Source of the DNA: Streptomyces seoulensis
Lineage (GTDB): Bacteria; Actinomycetota; Actinomycetes; Streptomycetales; Streptomycetaceae
Assembly: GCF_022846655.1 (NCBI RefSeq)
Contig: NZ_AP025667.1
Coordinates: forward strand, 1,525,001 to 1,589,000
Direction of reading: 5' to 3'
DNA length: 64,000 nt
Shown here: one piece after another, positions 25,361 through 34,369 of the stretch
Numbering within the stretch: position 1 is the first letter of the stretch
How the letters are laid out: every line of letters begins with the position of its first letter
Notes under the pieces: model-generated
Database searches by the model: none
Told to the model about the DNA's origin: nothing
What the model saw: the letters and a program-made list of their open reading frames with translations, nothing else
Translations under genes and position numbers: made by a program

Positions 25361-26994
25361 GTACTGCAGCGAACGAACCGTCCCGCTCTCGCGGGAAGGC
25401 CCCGGCCGGCGAGCGCGTCGCCGACTGGGCCGACGGCCGGCTGGGGATCTACTCCCTGGCCAAGGCCAACATGCGCAAGGTCTTCCCCGACCACTGGTCG
25501 TTCATGCTGGGCGAAGTCTGCATGTACAGCTTCCTCATCATCATCCTGACCGGTGTGTACCTGACGCTGTTCTTCCACCCGTCGATGAACGAGGTGGAGT
25601 ACCACGGCAGTTACGTCCCGCTCCAGGGACAGCTCATGTCGGAGGCGTTCAACTCGACCCTGCACATCTCCTTCGATGTGCGAGGTGGTCTGCTGATCCG
25701 GCAGATCCACCACTGGGCCGCGCTGATCTTCCTCGCGGGCATGTTCGTGCACATGATGCGCGTGTTCTTCACGGGTGCGTTCCGCAAGCCGCGTGAGGTC
25801 AACTGGCTGTTCGGCTTCCTGCTGTTCGTCCTCGGCATGTTCACCGGTTTCACCGGCTACTCGCTCCCGGACGACCTGCTCTCCGGCACCGGTGTGCGCT
25901 TCACCGAGGGCGCGATCCTGTCCATGCCGATCGTCGGCACGTACATCTCGTTCTTCCTCTTCGGCGGCGAGTTCCCCGGCCACGACTTCGTGGCCCGGTT
26001 CTACTCGATCCACATCCTGCTGCTGCCGGGCATCATGCTCGGTCTGATGGTGGCGCACCTGATCCTGGTCTTCTACCACAAGCACACGCAGTTCGCGGGT
26101 CCGGGGAAGAAGGAGACCAACGTCGTCGGCATGCCGCTGCTGCCGGTGTACATGGCCAAGGCCGGAGGCTTCTTCTTCCTGGTCTTCGGTGTCATCGCGG
26201 CCATCGCGGCCATCGCGCAGATCAACCCGATCTGGGCCATGGGTCCGTACCGGCCCGACCAGGTCTCCACCGGCGCCCAGCCCGACTGGTACATGGGCTT
26301 CGCCGAGGGTCTGGTCCGCTACATGCCGGGCTGGGAGATCAACTTCTGGGGCCACACGCTGGTCCTGGGCGTGTTCATCCCGCTGGTGCTGTTCGGCGTG
26401 GTGCTGATGGCCATCGCCGTCTACCCGTTCATCGAGTCCTGGGTCACCGGCGACAAGAGCGAGCACCACATCCTGGACCGCCCGCGCAACGCCCCGACGC
26501 GTACCGCGTTCGGCGTCGCCTGGGTCACGGTGTACATGATCGGTCTGGTCGGCGGTGGCAACGACCTGTGGGCCACCCACTTCCACCTGTCGATCAACCA
26601 GGTCACCTGGTTCGTCCGGATCTTCTTCTTCGCCGGACCGGTGATCGCGTTCATCGTCACCAAGCGGATCTGCCTCGGCCTCCAGCGCCGGGACAAGGAG
26701 AAGGTGCTGCACGGCCGCGAGACCGGCATCATCAAGCGCCTGCCGCACGGTGAGTTCATCGAGGTCCACGAGCCGCTCAGCCAGGAGCAGCTCCACACCC
26801 TCACGGCGCACCACCAGTACGAGCCCGCTCAGATCGGCGCCACGGTCGACGAGAACGGGGTCGAGCGGAAGGTGAAGCCCACGGAGCGGCTGCGGGTCAA
26901 GCTGTCCAACGCCTACTACGGCAAGGACAACCAGATCGAGAAGCCGACCGTCGACGAGTACAAGGAGATCACGAGCGGCCACGGCCACCACTGA
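25357..26994 (+). CDS. qcrB: Cytochrome b subunit of the bc1 complex
   Basis: A 545-residue cytochrome b with a fused N- and C-terminal module (eight or more TM helices) and an extended hydrophilic C-terminal tail of about 120 residues. Heme-ligand regions QIHHWAALIFLAGMFVHMMR and the SIHILLLPGIMLGLMVAHL helix are visible. The quinol-oxidation site motif appears as PDWYMG. The ATG at 25357 overlaps the qcrA stop; the long upstream frame is a shadow of qcrA. A terminator follows. Confidence 0.97.
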   Translation: MSTAANEPSRSRGKAPAGERVADWADGRLGIYSLAKANMRKVFPDHWSFMLGEVCMYSFLIIILTGVYLTLFFHPSMNEVEYHGSYVPLQGQLMSEAFNSTLHISFDVRGGLLIRQIHHWAALIFLAGMFVHMMRVFFTGAFRKPREVNWLFGFLLFVLGMFTGFTGYSLPDDLLSGTGVRFTEGAILSMPIVGTYISFFLFGGEFPGHDFVARFYSIHILLLPGIMLGLMVAHLILVFYHKHTQFAGPGKKETNVVGMPLLPVYMAKAGGFFFLVFGVIAAIAAIAQINPIWAMGPYRPDQVSTGAQPDWYMGFAEGLVRYMPGWEINFWGHTLVLGVFIPLVLFGVVLMAIAVYPFIESWVTGDKSEHHILDRPRNAPTRTAFGVAWVTVYMIGLVGGGNDLWATHFHLSINQVTWFVRIFFFAGPVIAFIVTKRICLGLQRRDKEKVLHGRETGIIKRLPHGEFIEVHEPLSQEQLHTLTAHHQYEPAQIGATVDENGVERKVKPTERLRVKLSNAYYGKDNQIEKPTVDEYKEITSGHGHH

Positions 26995-27017
26995 TCCCCG
27001 CGTCGCCACGCCACGGC

Positions 27018-27054
27018 CGAAGGGCCCCGTCCGGAACACCGGCGGGGCCCTTCG
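27018..27054 (+). terminator. Terminator of ctaE-qcrCAB
   Basis: CGAAGGGCCCCG (27018-27029) pairs with CGGGGCCCTTCG (27043-27054), a 12-bp stem with a 13-base loop. Confidence 0.85.
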
Positions 27055-27136
27055 CCCTGTTCAGGCTGGATAAGGTGGGACCGGGCACCCCGCGTGCCCG
27101 CAGGACCTTACTTCCTCACACACCCAGGAGCGGCTG

Positions 27137-28201
27137 ATGAGAGCTGTGACCCCCGCTGGAGGCGACACCGCGGCGGGCCGTTCCTGGCCCGAGGTACTGA
27201 ACGCCCTGCTGGAGGGCCGGGACCAGAGCGCCGACGCCACCGCCTGGGCGATGGACCGGATCATGCGCGGCGAGGCGACGGACGCCCAGATCGCGGGCTT
27301 CCTGGTGGCCCTGAGGGCCAAGGGCGAGACGGTCGAGGAGATCACCGGGATCGTCCGGGCGATGTACGACCACGCCAACGTGATCGAGGTGCCCGGCCGG
27401 ACCGTGGACATCGTCGGCACCGGCGGCGACGGCGCGAAGACGGTGAACATCTCCACGATGTCCTCCATCGTGGTCGCCGGCACCGGGGCGAAGGTCATCA
27501 AGCACGGCAACCGGGCCGCGTCCTCCGCCTCCGGCTCCTCGGACGTGCTGGAGCGGCTCGGCGTCAATCTGGAGCTGACGCCGAAGCGGGTCGCCGAGGT
27601 CGCGGAGGAGGCGGGGATCACCTTCTGCTTCGCGGTCAAGTTCCACCCGGCACTGCGTCATGTCGGCGCCGCCCGAGGCCAGTTGGGCATCCGTACGGTC
27701 TTCAACGTCATCGGTCCGCTGACCAACCCGGCGCGGGTGCGGTCCCAGGCGGTGGGCGTGGCGAACCTCGCCATGGCGCCGATCGTGGCGGGCGTCTTCG
27801 CCGAGCGCGGCAACTCCTCGCTGGTCTTCCGGGGCGAGGACGGTCTGGACGAGCTGACCACGACCTCGCCCTCGCGGGTGTGGATCGTGCGCGACGGCAA
27901 GGTCACCGAGGAGGTCTTCGACCCGCGTGACGTCGGCATCGAGCTGGTGCCGGTGGAGGCGCTGCGCGGGGGAGACCCGGCGTACAACGCGATGGTGGCC
28001 CGGCGGGTGCTGGAGGGTGAGACGGGGCCGGTGCGGGACGCGGTGCTGCTGAACTCGGCGGCCGCGCTGGTGGCGCTGGACCCGACGGGTGAGCCGCTGG
28101 CCGAGCAGTTGCGGGCGGGCATGGCCAGGGCCGCCGAGTCCATCGACTCCGGGGCGGCCGCGCGCACGCTGGAGCGGTGGGTGGCTTCGAGCAACCGGTA
28201 G
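27137..28201 (+). CDS. trpD: Anthranilate phosphoribosyltransferase
   Basis: A 354-residue TrpD. It transfers phosphoribosyl from PRPP to anthranilate, the second committed step to tryptophan. Signatures are the PRPP loop [38 protein letters not shown] and [15 protein letters not shown]. The ATG has CAGGAG upstream. It is monocistronic between two terminators. The matching anthranilate synthase is in this window at 51648-53528, not in an operon with it. Confidence 0.97.
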   Translation: MRAVTPAGGDTAAGRSWPEVLNALLEGRDQSADATAWAMDRIMRGEATDAQIAGFLVALRAKGETVEEITGIVRAMYDHANVIEVPGRTVDIVGTGGDGAKTVNISTMSSIVVAGTGAKVIKHGNRAASSASGSSDVLERLGVNLELTPKRVAEVAEEAGITFCFAVKFHPALRHVGAARGQLGIRTVFNVIGPLTNPARVRSQAVGVANLAMAPIVAGVFAERGNSSLVFRGEDGLDELTTTSPSRVWIVRDGKVTEEVFDPRDVGIELVPVEALRGGDPAYNAMVARRVLEGETGPVRDAVLLNSAAALVALDPTGEPLAEQLRAGMARAAESIDSGAAARTLERWVASSNR

Positions 28202-28214
28202 CGGTCCGGTTCTT

Positions 28215-28252
28215 CCGAAGCGGCGGGGAGCGGTGGCTCCCCGCCGCTTCGG
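28215..28252 (+). terminator. Terminator of trpD, 16-bp perfect stem
   Basis: 28215-28230 pairs perfectly with 28237-28252 around the loop CGGTGG. Confidence 0.9.
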
Positions 28253-28311
28253 CGTTCCGGCATCCGGACGCCGGTTGCGCCGGACGATCAGCCCGGCTAG
28301 CTTCCCTCTCA

Positions 28312-28430
28312 GGTCATGAGCGACAGCCATGCGGCCCCGGCCGGCTGTCCGGCAACCCTCCGTCCGTGGCGGGGTGCTCCGGGTGAGGACCAGGCCGTGG
28401 TCCACGAGGTCCACGGCAAGCGCGGACCCC
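28312..28430 (+). ncRNA. SAM-IV riboswitch aptamer
   Basis: The segment matches the SAM-IV consensus I know from actinobacteria. It has GGTCATGAG at the 5' end, CGGCAACCCTCC, GGGGTGCTCCGGGTGA, and a 3' GCAAGCGCGGACC. The long-range pseudoknot is present: GTCCG (28362-28366) pairs with CGGAC (28423-28427), although the bases differ from the mycobacterial example, which is covariation support. It binds S-adenosylmethionine. The first recognisable downstream gene encodes a PLP desulfurase/lyase at 28611. Confidence 0.9.
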
Positions 28431-28462
28431 TCGAAGAGCCAGGGGTCCTGGTCGTACGAGGG
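28424..28462 (+). promoter_or_regulatory. Predicted expression platform of the SAM-IV riboswitch
   Basis: GGACCCCT (28424-28431) can pair with AGGGGTCC (28441-28448), which would break the aptamer pseudoknot. Alternatively CCCTCG (28428-28433) can pair with CGAGGG (28457-28462), covering the ribosome binding site GAGGGAG. The two pairings exclude each other. This is inference from base pairing only. Confidence 0.5.
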
Positions 28463-28473
28463 AGCTTTCTTCC

Positions 28474-28494
28474 GTGAGCAAGCGAATGCGCTAG
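28474..28494 (+). CDS. Candidate six-codon upstream reading frame
   Basis: GTG AGC AAG CGA ATG CGC TAG (VSKRMR) has GAGGGAG nine bases upstream, right after the SAM-IV aptamer. Its ribosome binding site is the one the riboswitch could hide. C/T-rich sequence without obvious structure follows (28502-28550). Whether it is translated is unknown. Confidence 0.35.
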   Translation: MSKRMR

Positions 28495-28610
28495 GGCCGC
28501 CGAGCCCCGCCTCCGCACACCCCTTTCCTCTCTTCTCCGCGTCCTCCGGCGCCGCGCCCGCATGCCCTTGCCCGCGCGGTGACTCCGGCCTGCCTCACGG
28601 GAGTTCAGCC

Positions 28611-29966
28611 ATGTCCGTCAGCACCGCCTGCGCCCCTGCCCCCACCGCCACCCAGGCCCTGCCCGCCCCGCTGCCCGTGCTCGGCCGGGACGTCACCGTG
28701 CCGCTCGTCACCGGGGGCGAGGTGGGCTACGCCGCGCTCGACTACGCCGCCAGCGCCCCGGCCCTCCAGCGGGTCTGGGACGACATCGCCGCCTACGCCC
28801 CGTACTACGGCAGCGTGCACCGGGGTGCCGGGCACCTCTCGCAGCTCTCCACCGAGCTCTTCGAGAACGCCCGCCGCACGGTCGCGGAGTTCCTCGACTG
28901 CCGGGACGACGACCAGGTGATCTTCACCCGGTCCACCACGGACTCGCTGAACCTGCTGGCCCGCGCGCTGCCCGCCGGGTGCGAGGTGTTCGTCTTCGAG
29001 ACCGAGCACCATGCCGCGCTGCTGCCCTGGCGCGAGGCCGACGTAACCTTCCTCGACGCCCCGCGCAGTCCCGGCGCGGCCGTGCGCACGCTTCAGCGGG
29101 CCCTCGCCGCCCGCGACACCGCCCGCCCCGCGCTGGTCTGCGTCACCGGCGCCTCCAACGTCACCGGCGAGCTGTGGCCGGTGCGCGAGCTGGCGGCGGC
29201 CGCGCGTGCCCACGGTGCGCGGATCGTCCTGGACGCCGCCCAACTGGTGCCGCACCAGGTGGTGAGCGTGCGGGAGCTGGACGTCGACTGGATCGCGTTC
29301 TCCGGGCACAAGCTGTACGCGCCCTTCGGCTCCGGGGTGCTGGCCGGGCGGGCCGACTGGCTCTCCGCGGCCGAGCCGTACCTCGCGGGCGGCGGCGCCA
29401 GCCGCACGGTGGCCCGGCGCGCGGACGGCGGGCTGGAGGTGGAGTGGCACGAGGGCGCCGCCCGGCACGAGGCGGGGTCGCCCAACGTCATCGGCGCCTA
29501 CGCCGTCGCCTCGGCCTGCCGGGCGCTCACCGAGGCCGGCCCCGAGGCCCTCGCCGCCCGCGAGCGGCACCTGCTCGGCCTGCTCCGCGCAGGTCTCGCC
29601 GAGGTGCCCGAGGTGCGGGTCCTGACCCTCTTCGGCGAGGAGGCCCCGCGCGTGGGCGTGCTCTCCTTCGTCGTCGACGGCTGGGACAGCTCCCACCTGG
29701 CCGCCGCCCTCTCCGCCGAGTACGGCATCGGCGTCCGCGACGGCCTCTTCTGCGCGCACCCCCTGGTCCACGCACTTCTGGGCACCGCCCCCGCCGCGCG
29801 GACCGGCTGCGGCACCGGGACGCTGAACGCCATCCGCGTCAGCTTCGGGGCGGGTACCCCCGAGGAGGACGTGACCCGCTTCGTGACGGCGGTACGCGAA
29901 CTGGTCACCCAGGGTGCGAGGTGGACCTACCGCACGGAGAACGGCCGCTGCGTCCCGGAGAGCTGA
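28611..29966 (+). CDS. PLP-dependent cysteine desulfurase/selenocysteine lyase-like protein (SufS type)
   Basis: A 451-residue class V aminotransferase fold. The PLP Lys234 is in SGHKLYAPFG, and the SufS-type catalytic Cys381 lies in RDGLFCAHP. TRSTTDSLNLLAR and TGASNVTGE are further family motifs. It probably releases sulfur (or selenium) from cysteine-like substrates. The ATG at 28611 has GGGAG upstream; ACTCC (28582-28586) can pair with the GGAGT of that site (28600-28604). A SAM-IV riboswitch about 180 bases upstream implies control by methionine/sulfur status. The exact substrate is not determined. Confidence 0.85.
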   Translation: MSVSTACAPAPTATQALPAPLPVLGRDVTVPLVTGGEVGYAALDYAASAPALQRVWDDIAAYAPYYGSVHRGAGHLSQLSTELFENARRTVAEFLDCRDDDQVIFTRSTTDSLNLLARALPAGCEVFVFETEHHAALLPWREADVTFLDAPRSPGAAVRTLQRALAARDTARPALVCVTGASNVTGELWPVRELAAAARAHGARIVLDAAQLVPHQVVSVRELDVDWIAFSGHKLYAPFGSGVLAGRADWLSAAEPYLAGGGASRTVARRADGGLEVEWHEGAARHEAGSPNVIGAYAVASACRALTEAGPEALAARERHLLGLLRAGLAEVPEVRVLTLFGEEAPRVGVLSFVVDGWDSSHLAAALSAEYGIGVRDGLFCAHPLVHALLGTAPAARTGCGTGTLNAIRVSFGAGTPEEDVTRFVTAVRELVTQGARWTYRTENGRCVPES

Positions 29967-29987
29967 GGCCCGCCGGCTCGTCCGGAG

Positions 29988-30269
29988 CTAGCTGTCCAGA
30001 CCGATGGCGAAGGCCGCTTCGAGGTCGTGCTGGGAGTAGGTGCGGAAGGCGACGTGGGTGTCCGTGCCCTCCACGCCGGGGATCTTGCTGATGCGGCCGG
30101 GGATGACCTCGGCGAGGTCCTCGTGGCGGGCCACGCGCACCATGGCGATCAGGTCGTAGGTGCCGGTGACGGAGAAGACCTCGCTGACGCTCTCCAGCGC
30201 GGCGATCTGCTCGGCGATCTCCGGAATCCGGTCCACGCTGGTCTTGATCAGGACGATCGCGGTGATCAC
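29988..30269 (-). CDS. Stand-alone RAM-domain (Lrp/AsnC ligand-binding) protein
   Basis: A 93-residue protein consisting only of the ligand-binding RAM domain of Lrp/AsnC regulators (ITAIVLIKTS, GTYDLIAMVRV, VEGTDTHVAFRTYS). It has no DNA-binding helix-turn-helix. It may modulate a full-length Lrp protein or bind amino acids; this is inference. The GTG start has AAGGGAGAG and overlaps the stop of the rhomboid gene (GTGA), so the two are co-translated. Confidence 0.88.
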   Translation of the reverse strand: MITAIVLIKTSVDRIPEIAEQIAALESVSEVFSVTGTYDLIAMVRVARHEDLAEVIPGRISKIPGVEGTDTHVAFRTYSQHDLEAAFAIGLDS

Positions 30270-31036
30270 GGCTGGTTCTCTCCCTTGGACGCCGGAGCCG
30301 GGGCGGGCCCAACTCTAGCCTCGCCCGGCCCGTCCTTCGCGCGCTGCTTCCTCCCGTACCGCAGCCAGGCGTAGCCGAAGCCCATGCAGAAGCCGATCAC
30401 ATGGGCGAGGTAGGCGACGCCGGGGCCCTCGGGGGCGCGGCCCGCCGCGTACCACTGGAGTCCGGCCCAGAAGGGCAGCACCACCCAGGCCGGGAAGCGC
30501 AACGGGAGGAAGAAGAGGAACGGGAGGAGACTGGTGACACGGGCCCGCGGGAAGAGGTGGAGGAACGCTCCGAGGACCGCCGAGATCGCCCCCGAGGCAC
30601 CGACGAGGGACTGCTCGGAGTCCGCGTTGGCGAGCGCGTACCCGAGCAGGGCGAGGTAGCCGCAGCCGACGTAGAACAGGGTGAACTCGACGCGGCCCAT
30701 CCGTTCCTCGGTGAGCACGCCGAAGACGAAGAGGAAGAGCATGTTGCCGAGCAGATGCACCCAACTGCCGTGCACGAAGAGCGCGGTCACCGGGGTGAGC
30801 GCCTCGCGCACCGGCTCCGCGAAGAGTCCGGCCGGGATCACCCCCCAGTGCCGGAAGTACGCCCGCTGCGCCGCGAGCAGCGCCTCCCCGGTGCCGTACG
30901 CGCGGGTGAACCCGGAGGCCGGGCCCAGCAGGAAGATCAGGCAGCACAGGGCGATGAGGCCGTACGTCAGCGGCGCCGGGGCACCCCGGACCGCTCTGAC
31001 GGTCCGGGCGGCGGTCGTGCTCCACTCTCTGATCAT
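30266..31036 (-). CDS. Rhomboid-family intramembrane serine protease
   Basis: A 256-residue membrane protein with six or seven TM helices. The catalytic Ser148 lies in GASGAIS and the catalytic His212 in AHVIGFCMGF. HGSWVHLLGNMLFLFVFG and the ERMGR loop are family signatures. Rhomboids cleave TM segments of other proteins; the substrate is unknown. The ATG at 31036 is chosen because the protein then begins just before the first helix. It is co-translated with the RAM-domain protein. Confidence 0.9.
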   Translation of the reverse strand: MIREWSTTAARTVRAVRGAPAPLTYGLIALCCLIFLLGPASGFTRAYGTGEALLAAQRAYFRHWGVIPAGLFAEPVREALTPVTALFVHGSWVHLLGNMLFLFVFGVLTEERMGRVEFTLFYVGCGYLALLGYALANADSEQSLVGASGAISAVLGAFLHLFPRARVTSLLPFLFFLPLRFPAWVVLPFWAGLQWYAAGRAPEGPGVAYLAHVIGFCMGFGYAWLRYGRKQRAKDGPGEARVGPAPAPASKGENQP

Positions 31037-31232
31037 GAATACAGAGCATGACGTAACCGGACGCACTGGTACAGACCGCCTCGCCGCTTCGGGCAGGCGG
31101 GCGGTGAACACCCGGCAGGCCGTAGGGTTACGGCCACACGCGCCGGGACCCGGCGCGCGACCACCCGGGACGGCCCGAGGGCACGGCCGGGGTGACGACC
31201 AGAGAAGCGACGAGAAGGAAGCGAGCTGCGCG

Positions 31233-31472
31233 ATGACGGTTCCTCCGCCGACCGCCACGACACGCTGGCGCTGCACCCTCTGCGGCAACCTCACCCGGTT
31301 CGACGTGACCCGCTCCTCCAAGGCCGTGGAGTACGTCCACCTCGACCTGGCCGGGGAACCGACCGTCGAGGAACGCGAGGTGGTCAGTGAGACCATCGAG
31401 TCGGTCCGCTGCCGCTGGTGCAACGCGGTGGACCAGGTGGAACTCGTGGACAGGCCGGGCGCCGCCTCCTAG
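31233..31472 (+). CDS. Small Zn-ribbon protein
   Basis: A 79-residue protein with two Cys pairs, CTLCG near residue 15 and CRWC near residue 60, suggesting one zinc-binding ribbon. A TRSSKAVEYVHLDLAGEP segment lies between them. A GAAGGAAG site precedes the ATG. A 9-bp hairpin (31139-31157) and a TAGGGT hexamer (31123-31128) are upstream. Homologues occur across Streptomyces without a known function. Confidence 0.75.
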   Translation: MTVPPPTATTRWRCTLCGNLTRFDVTRSSKAVEYVHLDLAGEPTVEEREVVSETIESVRCRWCNAVDQVELVDRPGAAS

Positions 31473-31538
31473 GGCGGAGCGGTCCGCGCGGGACGGAAGC
31501 AGGCGGGTTGAGGCATGTCAGGCATTGGGGTGTGACGG

Positions 31539-32882
31539 ATGGTGGAGACCGCGGGCGGGGGGCCGGAGGACGGCACCGCCGAGGTGCTTGACCGTCCGCT
31601 GCCCGACGGCGTGCGCCGCCGGGTCGTGGGAATCGTCTCGGACGCCTTCGGTGCCCTGACCATGTCCGAACTGCCGGCGCAGTTGCGGCAGTACGCCCGG
31701 TTCGCCCCGAACCGGCGGGCCAAGTTCGCCGGGAACGCGATGGCCGCCGCGCTGGAGACGGAACAACTCTTCCGGCAGCGGATCGGCGAGCGCTACAAGG
31801 AGACCCAGCCGGAGCTGTGCGGGGCGCTGGAAGCCGGCTCCCCGCCCCCGGCCGCCGACCCCCTGGACGTTGCGGCCGCCGCCTATGTGCTGCGCCCGCC
31901 CGGCTGGGCCAAGCTGGTCGCCGCGGCCGGCGAGGAGGCCCAGCGCGCGGACGCCGAGCGCGCCGACGAGGAGAGCCGGGCCGAGCTGGAGAAGCTCCGC
32001 GAGGCGCTGGCCGAGGCCCGCGAGCACACCCGCGCCGAGACCGCCCGGCTGCGCGCCGAGCTGGACGCGGCGAAGAAGGAGACCGACTCGCTGCACCGCA
32101 AGCTGCGCTCGGCCCTGAGCGACGTCAAGCGCGGTGAGGCCGCGCTGCGCAAGGAGCGCGCCGAGACCGAGTCCGTGCGGGCCGAGGGGCAGGCGGCCCT
32201 CTCGGCCGCCGAGAGCGAGTCCCGCCGGCTCAAGGGCCGGCTCGGTGAGTCGGAGGCCGCCCTCGAGGCGACCCGCCGCGCGGTCCGCGAGGGCCGCAGC
32301 GTGGAGGACATGCGGGTGCGGCTGCTGCTCGACACCGTGCTGGAGGCGGCCCAGGGGCTGCGCCGGGAACTGGCGCTGCCGCCGGTGTCGGTGCGTCCGG
32401 CCGAGACCGTGGACGCGGTCGAGCCGGGCCGGATGAGCCCCAAGGACATCGCCGCCCGCGCCCTGTCCGAGCACGACCCGGCGATCCTGGACCAGTTGCT
32501 GGCGCTGCCGCAGGCGCATCTGGTGGTCGACGGCTACAACGTCACCAAGACCGGCTATCCGCAGATGCCGCTGGAGAAGCAGCGGCTCAGACTGCTCGGC
32601 CAGCTCTCCGCGCTCGCCGCGCAGACCGGTGCCGAGGTCACCTGTGTCTTCGACGGCGCCGAGCTGGCCGCGCCGGTACTGCTCGCGCCGCCGCGCGGCG
32701 TGCGGGTGCTGTTCTCCAAGCCGGGGGTGACCGCCGACGAGCTGATCCGCCAGCTCGTGCGCGCCGAACCGCCCGGCCGTCCGGTCATCGTGGCCTCCAC
32801 CGACCGCGAGGTCGCGGACGGCGTCGCGCGCGCCGGTGCCCGTCCCGTGGCCTCTGCGGTACTTCTCAAGCGCCTGTCCTGA
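31539..32882 (+). CDS. NYN-domain (YacP-like) RNase-like protein with long coiled coil
   Basis: A 447-residue protein. Residues ~20-110 form an alpha-helical domain (SELPAQLRQYARFAPNRRAK). Residues ~130-250 are a coiled coil rich in Glu, Ala and Arg. The C-terminal ~150 residues are a NYN/PIN-like nuclease domain with conserved acidic residues in LVVDGYNVTKTGYP, TCVFDGAE and ASTDREVADG. This is the YacP (Rae1) type of C-terminal domain; ribosome-linked RNA cleavage by relatives is known in Bacillus, but the role of this actinobacterial fusion is inferred. The Shine-Dalgarno site is weak. Confidence 0.82.
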   Translation: MVETAGGGPEDGTAEVLDRPLPDGVRRRVVGIVSDAFGALTMSELPAQLRQYARFAPNRRAKFAGNAMAAALETEQLFRQRIGERYKETQPELCGALEAGSPPPAADPLDVAAAAYVLRPPGWAKLVAAAGEEAQRADAERADEESRAELEKLREALAEAREHTRAETARLRAELDAAKKETDSLHRKLRSALSDVKRGEAALRKERAETESVRAEGQAALSAAESESRRLKGRLGESEAALEATRRAVREGRSVEDMRVRLLLDTVLEAAQGLRRELALPPVSVRPAETVDAVEPGRMSPKDIAARALSEHDPAILDQLLALPQAHLVVDGYNVTKTGYPQMPLEKQRLRLLGQLSALAAQTGAEVTCVFDGAELAAPVLLAPPRGVRVLFSKPGVTADELIRQLVRAEPPGRPVIVASTDREVADGVARAGARPVASAVLLKRLS

Positions 32883-33092
32883 ACGCCCAACGGACGTGTC
32901 GGATGCCCGTATTGGTGGCGTCTGTGGACGACGTACGGTCAATCGGACGTCACTTGGTGTGAGTTGAGTGCAAAGAATGCAGCGGGAGACTGGATTTTTT
33001 GCTGTGAGGATTTGAACTGATCACAACTGGGTCACTAGGGTCGGTTCGAACCTCCGAGCGGGTGATCACTCACAAGAAGGAGTTCGTCCTCA
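32883..33092 (+). promoter_or_regulatory. Promoter region of the first NlpC/P60 gene
   Basis: TTGAAC (33012-33017) and TAGGGT (33036-33041) with 18 bases between them form a plausible vegetative promoter. AAGAAGGAG lies before the GTG start. The A+T content is higher than around it. No c-di-AMP (ydaO) riboswitch core was found. Confidence 0.55.
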
Positions 33093-34133
33093 GTGGCGTC
33101 CCATCGTCGACCCAAGCAGCCGAGCCGCACGCGTGTCACCGTGCTGACCACCGCGGCCGCCGCCGCCGTCGCGCTGAGCGCGAACGCGGCCAACGCAGCC
33201 CCGAGCGAGAAGCCCGGAAAGACCGAGGTCAAGGCGCAGGTCGACAAGCTCTACGAGCAGGCCGAGCAGGCCACCGAGAAGTACAACGGCGCCAAGGAGA
33301 AGCAGGAGAAGCTCCAGAAGGAGATCTCCACCATCCAGGACAACGTCGCCCGCGGCCAGCAGGACCTGAACAACCTGCGCGACGGCCTCGGTTCGATGGC
33401 CACCGCCCAGTACCGCAGCGGCGGCATCGACCCCTCGGTGCAGCTCTTCCTCTCCGCCGACCCGGACGACTACCTCGACAAGGCGTCCACGCTCGACCAG
33501 TTGAGCGGTCAGCAGGTCGAGGCGCTGAAGAAGATCCAGGACAAGCAGCGCGAACTCGCCCAGGACCGCGCCGAGGCCACCGAGAAGCTCAAGGACCTCG
33601 CCTCCACCCGCACCGAGCTGGGCAAGAAGAAGAAGGAGGTCCAGGGCAAGCTGGGCGACGCGCAGCGCCTGCTCAACACCCTGACCGCCAAGGAGAAGCA
33701 GGCCCTGGCCGCCGAACAGCAGCGCGCCGACCGCTCCTCGAGCGAGCGCGTCCAGCTCGGCAACGCCGTCCCCGCATCGGGCCGCGCCGGAGCCGCGTTC
33801 TCCGCCGCGCAGAGCCAGATCGGCAAGCCGTACTCCTACGGCGCCACCGGCACGGCCACCTTCGACTGCTCGGGTCTGACCTCCTGGGCCTACGCCCAGG
33901 CCGGTGTCTCCATCCCGCGCACCTCCGAGTCCCAGGCCAACATCGGCACCCGGATCTACTCCACGAGCGACCTCCAGGTCGGCGACCTCGTCTTCTTCTT
34001 CAACGACATCCACCACGTCGGTCTCTACGCGGGCAACGGCCAGGTCCTGCACGCCCCGCGCACCGGCACGGTCGTCCGCTACGAGTCCATGAGCACCATC
34101 GGCGGTCCGTTCATGTTCGGCGTCCGGGTCTGA
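33093..34133 (+). CDS. Secreted NlpC/P60 peptidoglycan endopeptidase
   Basis: A 346-residue secreted enzyme with a GTG start. The signal peptide ends near ANAANAA. Residues ~45-225 are a coiled coil (EQAEQATEKYNGAKEKQEK..., LDQLSGQQVEALKKIQ). The C-terminal NlpC/P60 domain has the catalytic Cys in FDCSGLTSW, a His in HHVGLYAGNG and HAPRTG. Such RipA-like enzymes cut peptidoglycan stem peptides, and the coiled coil often restrains them. A shorter paralogue follows in tandem. Confidence 0.93.
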   Translation: MASHRRPKQPSRTRVTVLTTAAAAAVALSANAANAAPSEKPGKTEVKAQVDKLYEQAEQATEKYNGAKEKQEKLQKEISTIQDNVARGQQDLNNLRDGLGSMATAQYRSGGIDPSVQLFLSADPDDYLDKASTLDQLSGQQVEALKKIQDKQRELAQDRAEATEKLKDLASTRTELGKKKKEVQGKLGDAQRLLNTLTAKEKQALAAEQQRADRSSSERVQLGNAVPASGRAGAAFSAAQSQIGKPYSYGATGTATFDCSGLTSWAYAQAGVSIPRTSESQANIGTRIYSTSDLQVGDLVFFFNDIHHVGLYAGNGQVLHAPRTGTVVRYESMSTIGGPFMFGVRV

Positions 34134-34369
34134 CGACACCCCCGGCCGACCCGCCACACCCGCCCGAACGGGCGAATCACGGCAACGCGCGACCCCTGGC
34201 GCCCCGCCGCTGACCTGCGTCGGCGTCGGGGCGTCACCGTGTGTGCCCACGGCGGTCGTTGGCCGGTGGGTGTCCCTGCGGCTACTGTCTGGCGCGTTTC
34301 CCCGGCACCGAGGGCTCCGGCCCTCCGCGCGCCGGGGGACGGTAACCGTCGTCCAGCGTAAGGACCGCC

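Noticed and set aside
32883..33092. A c-di-AMP (ydaO) riboswitch before the NlpC/P60 gene
   Set aside because: Such elements precede wall-hydrolase genes in Streptomyces, but I did not find the conserved core sequence here; only a plausible promoter is visible.
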